Origin: Actinoalloteichus hymeniacidonis
GTDB lineage: Bacteria > Actinomycetota > Actinomycetes > Mycobacteriales > Pseudonocardiaceae
Assembly (NCBI RefSeq): GCF_014203365.1
Contig: NZ_JACHIS010000001.1
Span: forward strand, 2,356,001-2,420,000
Direction: 5' to 3'
DNA: 64,000 nucleotides
In this document: positions 53,833 to 62,538 of the stretch, piece by piece
Position numbering within the stretch: the first letter of the stretch is position 1
Layout of the letters: the number at the start of each line of letters is the position of its first letter
The notes under the pieces: model-generated
The model's database searches: none
The model's input: only the letters and a program-made list of their open reading frames with translations
Told to the model about the DNA's origin: nothing
Made by a program: the position numbers and the translations under genes

Positions 53833-54687
53833 ATGAGCCATCCTGTACTGATGCAGCTCGACCGTAGTTTCTCCTGGCATGGCCGTGAGGTCGCATGGAC
53901 CAAGACGGGCACCGGACCCGCGCTGGTGCTCTGCCATGGCACACCATGGTCGGCCGCCCTCTGGCATCCGTTCGCCGAGGCCCTGGCCGCCGATTTCACC
54001 GTGTACCGCTGGGACATGCCTGGTTATGGAAGCTCGTCCAAACACCCGGACCACCCCGTGGATCTAGGAGTGCAAGGCGAGCTCCTCGCCGATCTCCTCG
54101 AACACTGGGAACTCGACTCGCCGCACGTGATCGCGCACGACTACGGCGGAGCGGTCTCGTTGCGCGCGATGCTGCTGCACGAGGCGCGATACTCCTCGTT
54201 GTGCCTGGTGGACGTCGTGGCGCTGCGCCCGTGGGGATCGCCCTTCTTCACCCTGGTCAAGGAGAATGCACACGTCTTCGCGCAGCTCCCGGCGTCGGTG
54301 CACCGGGGCGCGCTGGAGGCCTACATCGCGGGCGCCAGCCACCGGGGCCTGCGTGAGGACGAGATGCACACCCTCATCGCGCCCTGGTTGGACGAGGAAG
54401 GTCAGGCCGCGTTCTACCGGCAGATCGCGCAGGCCGACGAACGGTTCACCGCCGAACTGGAACCACTGCTGGACAGGATCGATATCCCGACGCACATCGT
54501 CTGGGGCGCCGACGACACCTGGATTCCGGTGGATCGGGCGGAACGACTGCGGCAGGCGATCCCCGGCGCCACGACCAAGATCGTGTCGGGTGCAGGTCAT
54601 CTGATCCACTACGACGCCCCGGTCGCGCTGGCCACCGAGCTGCGCAGTTGGCTGACCAGTGTCGAACCTGCTGCGAGACCTCGGTAG
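53833..54687 (+). CDS. Alpha/beta hydrolase, dehalogenase/epoxide hydrolase type
   Basis: ATG 53833 gives 284 aa. The fold is marked by LVLCHGTPWSAALWHPF (oxyanion region), WDMPGYGSSS, Asp nucleophile in VIAHDYGGAVSLRA, acid in VWGADDTWIPVDRAERL and His in SGAGHLIHYDAP. HDYGG points to haloalkane/fluoroacetate-dehalogenase-like or epoxide-hydrolase activity. It lies between the aldo/keto reductase and the SRPBCC gene, in the same direction. Confidence 0.86.
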   Translation: MSHPVLMQLDRSFSWHGREVAWTKTGTGPALVLCHGTPWSAALWHPFAEALAADFTVYRWDMPGYGSSSKHPDHPVDLGVQGELLADLLEHWELDSPHVIAHDYGGAVSLRAMLLHEARYSSLCLVDVVALRPWGSPFFTLVKENAHVFAQLPASVHRGALEAYIAGASHRGLREDEMHTLIAPWLDEEGQAAFYRQIAQADERFTAELEPLLDRIDIPTHIVWGADDTWIPVDRAERLRQAIPGATTKIVSGAGHLIHYDAPVALATELRSWLTSVEPAARPR

Positions 54688-54882
54688 ACGGCGGACCCGT
54701 ACATCGTGCTCACGTCTGGCGATATCCCGAGTCAGGTGACTTCGCCCGTCCACGAATTCGAGCGGGAATCGCCCGTTGTGGTGTGGAACCGATGGCCGAG
54801 CGAGCACCGGAGTCGTCTCGTTCTCCCGATTCGTACCGGGCATCGGTTGCCACAATATTCCTATGTAGCTATATTTCCGACC

Positions 54883-55410
54883 ATGGATATACCCGAGCTG
54901 GGACAGCTGACCACGACGAACGACGGGCGTTGCAGGCTCACGTTCGAACGGAGATCCCGTCGCTCCAAGGAGAAGGTCTGGCGAGCCATCACCGAGGCCG
55001 AGCACCTGCGGGGTTGGTTCGCCCAGTATCTCGACTACGACCGATCACAGCTGGACTTCTCGGCCGACGGCGCCGAGCTCGTCTTCCATCCGGCACCCGG
55101 ATCGAACGAGATCCCGGTGGAGGTCGGACAGGTGATCTCCTGCGTCCCGCCATCACTGCTGGAATACACCTGGGGCACCGAGGTCCTGCGCTGGGAGCTG
55201 GCCGAGGCCGAGGACGGCGGTTGTCGGCTCACCTTCGACAACATCTTCGACGACCCGTCGTTCGCGCCGTTCAACGCCTTCGGTTGGCACGTCGGCCTCG
55301 ACCGACTCGCCGCCGTGCTCGGCGGCGACGACCCGGCGGGGATCCGCCTCGAAACAGACACGCCGGCTGCAGGTGATCTGCAGGCGCAATACGAACGGTC
55401 TTTCGGCTGA
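54883..55410 (+). CDS. SRPBCC (AHSA1-like) domain protein
   Basis: ATG 54883 gives 175 aa of the START/AHSA1 fold: LTFERRSRRSKEKVWRAITEAEHLRGWFA, GAELVFHP, SLLEYTWGTEVLRWELAE and FGWHVGLDRLAAVLGGD. Such proteins bind hydrophobic ligands or help ECF-linked stress responses. The region before the start is AT-rich and lacks a ribosome site, so it may be read from a leaderless mRNA. It precedes the ECF sigma gene by about 90 bases. Confidence 0.85.
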   Translation: MDIPELGQLTTTNDGRCRLTFERRSRRSKEKVWRAITEAEHLRGWFAQYLDYDRSQLDFSADGAELVFHPAPGSNEIPVEVGQVISCVPPSLLEYTWGTEVLRWELAEAEDGGCRLTFDNIFDDPSFAPFNAFGWHVGLDRLAAVLGGDDPAGIRLETDTPAAGDLQAQYERSFG

Positions 55411-55501
55411 ACCGGATCCCGGTAGCGAGGTCGCACCGATCAGTTTCGTGGGCAGGCACCGTCATACCGGTATGAAGTACAGCGATGGACTCGACGAGCA
55501 C

Positions 55502-56545
55502 ATGACTGAGGAAGGCGACGGGGCGTCCGTGGCCGAGCGGGACACGGTGCTGGCCGTGGTGCGCGATGGGGACGAATCGGCTTTCGCCCAGGTGGTGCGG
55601 CGCCACGAGCGCGAACTACGGGTGCACTGCTACCGGATGGTGGCGTCCTTCGATGACGCGGAGGACCTCACCCAGAAGACCTTCCTCCGAGCCTGGACCA
55701 AGCGCGACACCTTCCAGGGCCGATCGACGTTTCGTGCCTGGCTGTATCGGATCGCGACCAACGCCTGTCTGGATTTCCTGGACCGGCATCCGACTCGCCG
55801 GCTGGCTGCACCGGGACCCGGACCGGCATCCCCGGTGACGATCCCTTGGCTGTCGCCCTTCCCGGATCACCTGCTGCCTGCCGCCCCGGAGGAGGAAGAG
55901 CCTGCTGCTCGTGCAGTGGCGAAGGAGACCATCGAACTGGCCTTCCTGGCGGCCATCCAGCATCTTCCCCCTCGCCAACGGGCGGTGGTGATCCTGCGCG
56001 ACGTGCTGGGCTGGCCCGCATCGCATACGGCAGAACTCTTGGGTGACAGCGTCGCCTCGGCTAACAGCGCACTGCAACGGGCGCGCGGAACCCTCCGAGA
56101 GCATCTCCCGACCCGTCGGACGGAGTGGGCGGCCACCACGGAACCGAGTCAGGCGGAACGCGCGTTGCTGCGCCGCTATGTCGCTGCCAGCGAGCAGGCC
56201 GATCTCGCGGCCTTGACCTCGCTGCTTCGATCGGATGCGCGGTTCGGGCAACGGCCCGGAGCCAGTGGTCATACCGAGGGCGAGACGCTCCGCTACGACG
56301 GGCGCGACGCCATCATCGCGGCGTGGACACCGGCCTGCGATGGCCCCGACGCGATGGAGTTCCGTGTGTTCGAGACCTTTGTGAACCGGCAACCCGCCGC
56401 AGCGGTCTATGTCCGCGCGAAGGGAGAGTCGGTGTATCAGGCATTCGGACTGGACGTGCTGCGGACCGAAGGCGACCAGGTAACCGAAGTGCTGGCCTTC
56501 ACCGCCGACGTCTTCCCGATGTTGGGGCTCCCGGCGACCTGGTGA
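55502..56545 (+). CDS. ECF sigma factor with SnoaL-like C-terminal domain (SigX5/TIGR02960 type)
   Basis: ATG 55502 (or 55472) gives about 347 aa. Sigma region 2 is near residues 25-95 (FAQVVRRHERELRVHCYRMVASFDDAEDLTQKTFLRAWTK). Sigma region 4 is near 165-215 (AIQHLPPRQRAVVILRDVLGWPASHTAELLGDSVASANSALQRAR). A ~120-residue SnoaL-like tail follows (LLRRYVAASEQADLAALTSLL). Extended-tail ECF factors are regulated through this tail rather than by a classic anti-sigma; none is adjacent. The SRPBCC gene just upstream may be functionally linked. Confidence 0.9.
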   Translation: MTEEGDGASVAERDTVLAVVRDGDESAFAQVVRRHERELRVHCYRMVASFDDAEDLTQKTFLRAWTKRDTFQGRSTFRAWLYRIATNACLDFLDRHPTRRLAAPGPGPASPVTIPWLSPFPDHLLPAAPEEEEPAARAVAKETIELAFLAAIQHLPPRQRAVVILRDVLGWPASHTAELLGDSVASANSALQRARGTLREHLPTRRTEWAATTEPSQAERALLRRYVAASEQADLAALTSLLRSDARFGQRPGASGHTEGETLRYDGRDAIIAAWTPACDGPDAMEFRVFETFVNRQPAAAVYVRAKGESVYQAFGLDVLRTEGDQVTEVLAFTADVFPMLGLPATW

Positions 56546-56582
56546 GGGCGGCGAATAACGGACGGCGGCAGCAGAAATGACT

Positions 56583-56625
56583 GGCGCCTGCCGCGCGTGA
56601 GGAGGTATCACGTGGCGGTAGGCGC
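56583..56625 (+). promoter_or_regulatory. Hairpin enclosing the ribosome site of a leader ORF
   Basis: GCGCCTGCCGC and GCGGTAGGCGC pair over 11 positions (one G-T pair). The loop holds the GAGGAGGT ribosome site of the short ORF at 56612. It may end the sigma mRNA or regulate the kinase gene downstream. Confidence 0.45.
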
Positions 56626-56647
56626 TACCAGCCGCCCCGATGTCTGA
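56612..56647 (+). CDS. Possible 11-residue leader peptide
   Basis: GTG 56612 has an ideal ribosome site GAGGAGGT five bases upstream and is followed by ten more codons (GTG-GCG-GTA-GGC-...) and TGA at 56647. The kinase gene begins 15 bases later with its own AGGAG. The product would be MAVGATSRPDV. The layout is that of leader peptides controlling resistance genes, but no function is shown. Confidence 0.45.
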   Translation: MAVGATSRPDV

Positions 56648-56662
56648 CAGGAGAATGGAACG

Positions 56663-57604
56663 GTGAGCCAGCCGACAGAACTGTGGACCGACTTCTTCCG
56701 CACACTCGGATTCAACCAGGCCGAGGTCATCGGGCGCGGAATGGAGGGCGAGGTCTTCAGGCTGACTGCCGGGCTGGTGGGCAAGGTGTGGCATTCCCGG
56801 CAGGTCGGTGAACTTCGACCGCTGAGAGATCTCTACGCGGAACTGGCCGGTCAACGATTGCCCTTTGCCACCCCGGAGATCGTCGATAACACCGAGCACG
56901 CGGGACGGCAGGTGACGATCGAACGGTATCTCCCCGGTGAATCCCTGCGTTCGAAGCTTGATTCGGGCCAACTATCGAAGGCGGCGGCGCTGGAGGCCAC
57001 CGTGAACGTGGTCGCTGCCCTCCAGAGGACCACCGCAGGCGCTGCGGCGCGGTCACTGCCCGTCTTGAGCGAAGGACGTCCACTGTGGGCCGGGCACGAC
57101 ACCTGGTCCGCGGCGCTTGCCTGCCTGGTGCAGCGCCGCGCCGACCGCTTCGCTGGGGTGTTGCGGGCTTCCGTAACCGACTTCGACCGGAAGCTCGCCG
57201 CCACAGTGGACCTGCTCAACGCCTTGCCCGCCACCGAGCCGCAGCTCGTGCACGGGGACATCTGTCCGGAGAACATCCTCGCCAGCGATTCCGGAGAGCC
57301 GACCGCGTTGCTGGATTGGGGCTTCGTCAGCACGGCCGGGGATAATGCTTTCGAGGCTGCGGCCGCCGCCGGATTCTTCGACATGTACGGCCCGGAGGCC
57401 AGGGACGACGATGACACCCTGATGAAGGTTTTCGCCGACCGGCTCGGACACGCGGTGGAGACGCAGTTGTTGTACCGGGCCGCCTATGCGATCGCGGGCG
57501 CCAACTCCTATGCCGCTGATGGGGCGGACGGGCATTTCCGGTGGTGCGCGGCGGCGCTCGATCGGGCCGATGTGACCGAGCTGCTGCTCACCTCGTCGCG
57601 ATAG
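56663..57604 (+). CDS. APH-family phosphotransferase
   Basis: GTG 56663 follows AGGAGAATGG. The 313-aa protein has a Gly-loop (IGRGMEGEVFRL), ATP Lys in LVGKVWHSR, VTIERYLPGESL, catalytic VHGDICPENIL and ALLDWGFVSTAGD (metal-binding DWG). It is a full-length APH/homoserine-kinase-like enzyme. The substrate is unknown; antibiotics or amino alcohols are possible. Note the leader ORF and hairpin directly upstream. Confidence 0.87.
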   Translation: MSQPTELWTDFFRTLGFNQAEVIGRGMEGEVFRLTAGLVGKVWHSRQVGELRPLRDLYAELAGQRLPFATPEIVDNTEHAGRQVTIERYLPGESLRSKLDSGQLSKAAALEATVNVVAALQRTTAGAAARSLPVLSEGRPLWAGHDTWSAALACLVQRRADRFAGVLRASVTDFDRKLAATVDLLNALPATEPQLVHGDICPENILASDSGEPTALLDWGFVSTAGDNAFEAAAAAGFFDMYGPEARDDDDTLMKVFADRLGHAVETQLLYRAAYAIAGANSYAADGADGHFRWCAAALDRADVTELLLTSSR

Positions 57605-57799
57605 TGTCGAGTGCGGTATGCCTGGTACCGAGCGGATCTCATCGGCAGGTTAGAGGATATCCACCCATCGGCCGATTGCGGGGCAGTCGAACAGCAAGTA
57701 TGTCCGCACCGAGCGGCTCGGTGTATTCGTCGAATGGCTACGATCATCTCTCATCGAGGACACCCGCTGCGACTTTTTCACGGTGTCGTGAGGAGAGTA

Positions 57800-59863
57800 A
57801 TGAAGGCCAACGAGACGAAGCTCCGTGATTTGTTGCAGGGTGAACGACAATACCTCATCCCGCTCTACCAGCGCCGTTATAGCTGGGAGCGCAAAGACCT
57901 GCAGCAATTGTGGAGCGATCTCAGCGCGCTACTGGAAGACGACACCGAGGCCGCGCATTTCATGGGGTCCGTCGTGCTCGCTCCCAGCCCGACGAACACG
58001 GCAGCCGGAGTGCAGGGTTGGATCGTGGTCGACGGGCAACAACGACTCACCACCTTGAGCATTCTGCTCTGCGCGATCCGCGACCACGTTCGGGGAGATG
58101 ACCCGAAGCTGGCCGAGAAGATCGACGATCTGTACCTGTTCAACAAGTATGCCGCCGATCAGGAGTGCTACACGCTGCTGCCTACCCAAGCCGACCGGCA
58201 GGCCTGGATCTCGCTGCTGGAGCAGGCCCCGGATGCGGGCGGTGAAGACCGTATCGGCCAGGCATACCGCTACTTTCGCAGTGCGCTCGTCGCGTTCGAC
58301 GACCCGGACGACCCGCACGACATCGCCCGGATCGAGCAGGCTATCGCCGGCCGGTTGAGCATTGTGGAGATCGCCGCGCATCGGGACGACAACGTGCACC
58401 GGATCTTCGAATCCCTCAATTACACCGGCCAGCCGCTGACCCAGGCCGATCTGCTGCGCAACTATCTCTTCATGCGCCTTCCGACCCAGGGTGAGGACGT
58501 CTATCGCAGGCAGTGGCTGCCGTTGCAGGAGCTGCTCAGCAACAAACAGCTCGAAGAACTCGTCTGGCTCGACCTGGTGCTGCGGGGCGATGATCGGGCC
58601 ACTCAGGAATCCGTCTATCAGGCCCAACAACAGCGGTTGGACGCCTTGGACGGCGAAGCGCCGTTGGTGGAATGGATCACCGAGCTGCATCGAAAGGCAC
58701 GACTGTTCCGCGCCATCATCGAGCCGTCCTCGGCGATCACGGACCGGTTGCGCCAGGCGCTCGGGCGGCTGGATCGGTGGGGCGCCGGGGTGGTGCGTCC
58801 GATTGCCCTGCGGATCCTGCTGGCGCACGATGACGGTCGGCTTTCCGATCACGAGGCATCGGACGCATTGCGGGTCGTCGAAAGCTATCTGGTCCGGCGC
58901 ATGATCACTCGCATCGGCAGCACCGGATCGAACCGGGTACTGATGTCCTTGGTGAAGGAGATCGGCGAGGAGACCCCCACGGCCGCCGCGATCACCAAGG
59001 CGTTGTCGGGCCCGAGGAAGAAGTTCCCGACCGACCGGCAGCTGCGCGATGCCGTGCTCACCAACAATTTCTACTGGGCCGGACGGGGCACCCAACGGAC
59101 CTTCGTGCTGCGTAGCCTGGAGGAGGATCATCGACATGGCGAACCGGTCGACTTCGATAAGTCGGGACTGACCATCGAACACGTCCTCCCGCAGTCGTTG
59201 ACCGAGGAGTGGCGGCAGATGCTGGTCGAGGGCGCTGCCGAGGATGAGACGCCGGAGGACCTCCATGGAATGCTCGTGCATACCCTGGGAAACCTCAGTC
59301 TGACGGCGTACAACGCGAAACTCGCCAACGACGGTTTCACCGCGAAGAAGAAGATTCTCGCCGACAGTGGGCTGCGGATGAACCGCGAGATCGCATCGTC
59401 GATCAACTGGGGCGCCACCGAGATTCGACACCGGGCACGTGGGCTGGCGGAACGTGCCGTCCGAATCTGGCCGGGGCCGGACGAATCGGCGATCGCGGCA
59501 CCGACGATGCCGCAATGGCGTTTGATGACTCAGATCCTGGCGTCGATCCCCGCCGGACGGTGGACGAGCTTCTCGGATGTCGCCGAGGTCATCGGCTCGA
59601 GCCCGAATGCCGTCAGTGCGCGGCTGACCAGTGTTCCGACGGCCAATGCGCACCGAGTATTGAAGGTCAGCGGCGAGGTATCGGCGGATTTTCGGTGGCC
59701 GGACCCTGCGGTGACCGAGGACCCGATCGTGCTCTTGCAGTCGGAGGGGTTGCACTTCAGTGAATCGGGACGAGCCGCCGCCGCGCAGCGCATCTCCGCT
59801 GCCGAGCTCGCTCGTTTGATCGACCTGGATACGGATGTGCCCGAGGTGACGGGCGGAGCCTGA
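57800..59863 (+). CDS. DUF262-DUF1524 (GmrSD/SspE-like) nuclease with alkyltransferase-like domain
   Basis: ATG 57800 follows AGGAG by four bases. The 687-aa protein has an N-terminal DUF262 ParB-like domain (IPLYQRRYSWE, VDGQQRLTTL near residue 77, RIFESLNYTGQPLTQADLLRNY near 201). A helical middle is followed by a DUF1524 HNH domain (LTIEHVLPQSLTEEW near 457 and LGNLSLTAYNAKLAND). Unusually, residues ~570-625 resemble the DNA-binding domain of alkyltransferase-like proteins (IPAGRWTSFSDVAEVIGSSPNAVSARL) with NAHRV in place of PCHR. Type IV GmrSD and SspE enzymes cut modified phage DNA. No partner gene is visible. Confidence 0.88.
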   Translation: MKANETKLRDLLQGERQYLIPLYQRRYSWERKDLQQLWSDLSALLEDDTEAAHFMGSVVLAPSPTNTAAGVQGWIVVDGQQRLTTLSILLCAIRDHVRGDDPKLAEKIDDLYLFNKYAADQECYTLLPTQADRQAWISLLEQAPDAGGEDRIGQAYRYFRSALVAFDDPDDPHDIARIEQAIAGRLSIVEIAAHRDDNVHRIFESLNYTGQPLTQADLLRNYLFMRLPTQGEDVYRRQWLPLQELLSNKQLEELVWLDLVLRGDDRATQESVYQAQQQRLDALDGEAPLVEWITELHRKARLFRAIIEPSSAITDRLRQALGRLDRWGAGVVRPIALRILLAHDDGRLSDHEASDALRVVESYLVRRMITRIGSTGSNRVLMSLVKEIGEETPTAAAITKALSGPRKKFPTDRQLRDAVLTNNFYWAGRGTQRTFVLRSLEEDHRHGEPVDFDKSGLTIEHVLPQSLTEEWRQMLVEGAAEDETPEDLHGMLVHTLGNLSLTAYNAKLANDGFTAKKKILADSGLRMNREIASSINWGATEIRHRARGLAERAVRIWPGPDESAIAAPTMPQWRLMTQILASIPAGRWTSFSDVAEVIGSSPNAVSARLTSVPTANAHRVLKVSGEVSADFRWPDPAVTEDPIVLLQSEGLHFSESGRAAAAQRISAAELARLIDLDTDVPEVTGGA

Positions 59864-59936
59864 GCGGTGCGCCACCTGCTGCGGTGAGTCGTCCCGATGG
59901 TGTTCGTGTCTTCGGGGCGGTTCGCCGCGCCTCGCT

Positions 59937-59966
59937 AAATGACCGATTGCACGAGATCGGTCATTT
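59937..59966. promoter_or_regulatory. Perfect TetR-type operator, 11-base arms
   Basis: AAATGACCGAT and ATCGGTCATTT flank an 8-base centre, immediately before the TetR gene. Every arm position pairs. It is the likely autoregulatory site. Confidence 0.8.
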
Positions 59967-59975
59967 GGTTATCCT

Positions 59976-60632
59976 GTGGGCGTGCCCAGATTGCAGATCA
60001 GCCGTGATCAGATCCTCGATGCCGCCGCCGCCGTGATCACGCGTCACGGCTTCGCCAAGGCATCGATGGCGGATTTCGCGGCGGAGGCCGGCGTCTCCAA
60101 AGGACTGCTCTACCTGCGCTTCATCGACAAACCGGCGCTGCTGCGTGCCTTGCTCGATCGGGAGTTCCTCAGCGCTTTGCGGATCGTGACGGCTGCTGTC
60201 GAGCAGGACGAGCGCGGCGGACTGCTCTCCCGGATCTATCTGCACTCGATCGCGGCGTTGAACAGCAGGCCGCTGCTGTTGGCCTTCTACCGAGATGACC
60301 AGCAGCGCACGCTGGCCCGCTTCGTGCGGGAGGCCGCGCCGGAACGCTATACCGCACGCATCGAGGCGGGGCGGCGGTTCATCGATCGGTTGCGAACCGA
60401 GGGCATGGTGCGCAGCGACCTCGACGGGCGACTCGCCGATGTGCTGTCGGTGTTCGCCTTCGGACTGACCATGACGGCTCCCTACGCGGATGTCGAATCG
60501 CTGCTCGGTGGGTTCGCCGAATTGGTCGCGCAGAGCATCGACAGCGATGTCGACGACACCTCGGCGGGCAAACGCGTATTCGCCGAGTTCACCGCGGAAC
60601 TGGCCGCATCAACTGAGGAGCAGACCCGATGA
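59976..60632 (+). CDS. TetR-family transcriptional regulator
   Basis: GTG 59976 (or 59982) gives 218 aa with the TetR helix-turn-helix (RDQILDAAAAVITRHGFAKASMADFAAEAGVSKGLLYLRF) and a C-terminal ligand domain (TEGMVRSDLDGRLADVLSVFAFGL). The start is 10 bases after a perfect palindrome, so the mRNA is probably leaderless or nearly so. It overlaps the alpha/beta hydrolase gene by four bases (ATGA), so regulator and enzyme form one operon. Confidence 0.92.
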   Translation: MGVPRLQISRDQILDAAAAVITRHGFAKASMADFAAEAGVSKGLLYLRFIDKPALLRALLDREFLSALRIVTAAVEQDERGGLLSRIYLHSIAALNSRPLLLAFYRDDQQRTLARFVREAAPERYTARIEAGRRFIDRLRTEGMVRSDLDGRLADVLSVFAFGLTMTAPYADVESLLGGFAELVAQSIDSDVDDTSAGKRVFAEFTAELAASTEEQTR

Positions 60633-61531
60633 GCGCACCAGCGAGAGTCGACAGGTTGATCCCGAACGGTGCACGGGAGGAATTCCTGGCGGTGGACGGG
60701 GGACGGGTCCGCCTATTACGCAGTACGACCTCGGGGGACGGGGTTCCGATGCTGCTCATCCACGGTGGTGGATCCGACAATGCCGCCATCTCTTGGAACC
60801 TGCTGTTCGAGCCGCTGTCGCGAGATCGTCCGGTGATCGCCCTCGATCTTCCGGGATTCGGCTACACCGAAGGACTGCCCATCACCGGCACGGCGCAGGG
60901 GATGGCTCGGCAGGCAGATCGCGTTCTCGAAGTGTTGGGGATCGAGCGAGCCATCGTGGTCGGCGTGTCGATGGGCGGCGAGGTCGCGCTTCGCTTCGCA
61001 CTGCATCACCCGGATTCGACTGCCGCAGCCGTGGCGATCGCACCGGGTGGGCTCATCGAGGTGTATCGCAATCCGTTGGCGCACCGAATCGCCTGGCTGG
61101 GCACCACGTTGCCCGATGCCGTGCTGCTTCCGTTGTCCAGCGTGGCCAATCGCTTCACGCGGTCGGTGATCCGGCACATGGTGCACGACATCGAAACCCT
61201 TCCCGCCCCGGTCGTCGACGAGATGGTCCGGGAAGCGCGACGGCCGCGAGCCGGTTACGCCTATGGCCGATACACCAAGGCGGCGATCGGGTCGAAGCGG
61301 ATGCACAACAACCTGCTGCCGAGCGTGGCGCGGATCGCTGCGCCGACGCTGCTTTTCCACGGCAGTCAAGATTCCCTCGTCGACCCGGAAGGGTCCCGGG
61401 CCGCAGCGAAACTGATGTCCGATGCACGGCTGGTGATGGTGCCGGATTGCGGCCACTGGGCGCAGATCGAGAAACACGAACGCTTCTGTGCGGAGTTGGC
61501 GGCTTTTCTTGCACAGCACCACATCGACTGA
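60629..61531 (+). CDS. Alpha/beta-fold hydrolase (Ser nucleophile)
   Basis: ATG 60629 sits in an ATGA overlap with the TetR stop. The 300-aa protein has PMLLIHGGGSDNAAISW, DLPGFGYTEG, nucleophile elbow VVGVSMGGEVALRFA (Ser), acid in LFHGSQDSLVDPEG and His in PDCGHWAQIEKHERF. It resembles meta-cleavage-product hydrolases and lactonases. Its cleavage product or substrate may be the ligand of the co-transcribed TetR protein. Confidence 0.9.
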   Translation: MSAPARVDRLIPNGAREEFLAVDGGRVRLLRSTTSGDGVPMLLIHGGGSDNAAISWNLLFEPLSRDRPVIALDLPGFGYTEGLPITGTAQGMARQADRVLEVLGIERAIVVGVSMGGEVALRFALHHPDSTAAAVAIAPGGLIEVYRNPLAHRIAWLGTTLPDAVLLPLSSVANRFTRSVIRHMVHDIETLPAPVVDEMVREARRPRAGYAYGRYTKAAIGSKRMHNNLLPSVARIAAPTLLFHGSQDSLVDPEGSRAAAKLMSDARLVMVPDCGHWAQIEKHERFCAELAAFLAQHHID

Positions 61532-61584
61532 ATTCGCCGGGGACACCCGAAAAGATGAACTGCCCCGAGCATCCCGCCGAAATT

Positions 61585-61601
61585 CCGCCACATCGTGGCG
61601 G
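61585..61601 (+). terminator. Short hairpin after the TetR-hydrolase operon
   Basis: CCGCCAC-ATC-GTGGCGG, a perfect 7-base stem with a 3-base loop, lies about 55 bases after the hydrolase stop. Confidence 0.55.
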
Positions 61602-61712
61602 GACGAACGGGTCGAGCTGGATGATGTGGGCAGAGATCCACATCGACCTTGTCGGCGCCGTGTTGCCAGCGGGGACGATCGATGTGCGCAACGGATAGCG
61701 AGGCCGCCCGAA

Positions 61713-62516
61713 GTGACGGACATCAACCCCGACTCGGTCGAATCGATGCGGCAGCTCGTCGCCGGCTGGCGTCCCCTGGTGCTCGACGCAGCTCCTACGG
61801 CGGACATCCGGGACCTACCCGGACTGTCCATCCGCTGGGCGGATTCGCGATTCCTGTTCTGGAATGCGCTCACCTTCACCGAGGTGGGCGCCGACTCCTC
61901 GATGCTGGCCGAGCGCCTCGATCAAGCGGCGCGGATCATGCGGGCGAAGTCTCGCCCGGGCAATCTGTGGCTCTTCGAGGACCTGTTGGATGAGGCCGCC
62001 CGCTGGGCATTGCCCGAGGCCGCCGAGCGTGCCGGGCTGACGCTGTCGTTCACCGGGGCAGGCATGGCCATCGATTTCCGCCCAGACCTCGAACCGAGCC
62101 ACCCACTACTGACCTTCGTCCGAGTGACCACCGACGAACAGATCGAGGCCTACGCGGACCTGAACTCCCGCGCCTACGGCTTCGACCTCGCCGACGGACG
62201 CGACGGACTGGTCGGCTCCGAGCTGTGGAAGACCGAGATACACGCCTACCTCGGCCTCCTCGACGGGGTCCCGGTCACGGCGGCGGCCACCATGGCCTGC
62301 GACGGCCGACTATTCGTGGTGCTCGTCGCAACCGCCCCGGAACACAGCCGCCAGGGTTTCGGTGCGGCGGTGACGCGCAAGGCGCTCCACGAGGGCGCCC
62401 GCGCCACCGGACTCACCCGAGCCACCCTGCACGCGACACCGGACGGCGCCTCGGTGTACCGGCGAATCGGTTTTCAGGCGAACTCTCCGATCCACTTCTA
62501 TTCGCTCGCCGGGTGA
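61713..62516 (+). CDS. GNAT-family acetyltransferase
   Basis: GTG 61713 gives 267 aa. The C-terminal half is a GNAT domain: VRVTTDEQIEAYADLNSRAYG, TAAATMACDGRLFVVLVATAPEHSRQGFGAAVTRKAL (acetyl-CoA pyrophosphate loop QGFGAA) and ASVYRRIGFQANSPIHFY. The N-terminal half (about 1-120) is a degenerate GNAT-like fold. Two-domain GNATs often acetylate small amines; the substrate is unknown. It converges with the LLM gene at 62539. Confidence 0.87.
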   Translation: MTDINPDSVESMRQLVAGWRPLVLDAAPTADIRDLPGLSIRWADSRFLFWNALTFTEVGADSSMLAERLDQAARIMRAKSRPGNLWLFEDLLDEAARWALPEAAERAGLTLSFTGAGMAIDFRPDLEPSHPLLTFVRVTTDEQIEAYADLNSRAYGFDLADGRDGLVGSELWKTEIHAYLGLLDGVPVTAAATMACDGRLFVVLVATAPEHSRQGFGAAVTRKALHEGARATGLTRATLHATPDGASVYRRIGFQANSPIHFYSLAG

Positions 62517-62538
62517 GGTCGAGCGGCCGTCAGCGGCG

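Noticed and set aside
57929-59875. 648-codon minus-strand frame
   Set aside because: Antisense shadow of the DUF262-DUF1524 gene, with no domain and an Arg/Gly/His-rich composition.
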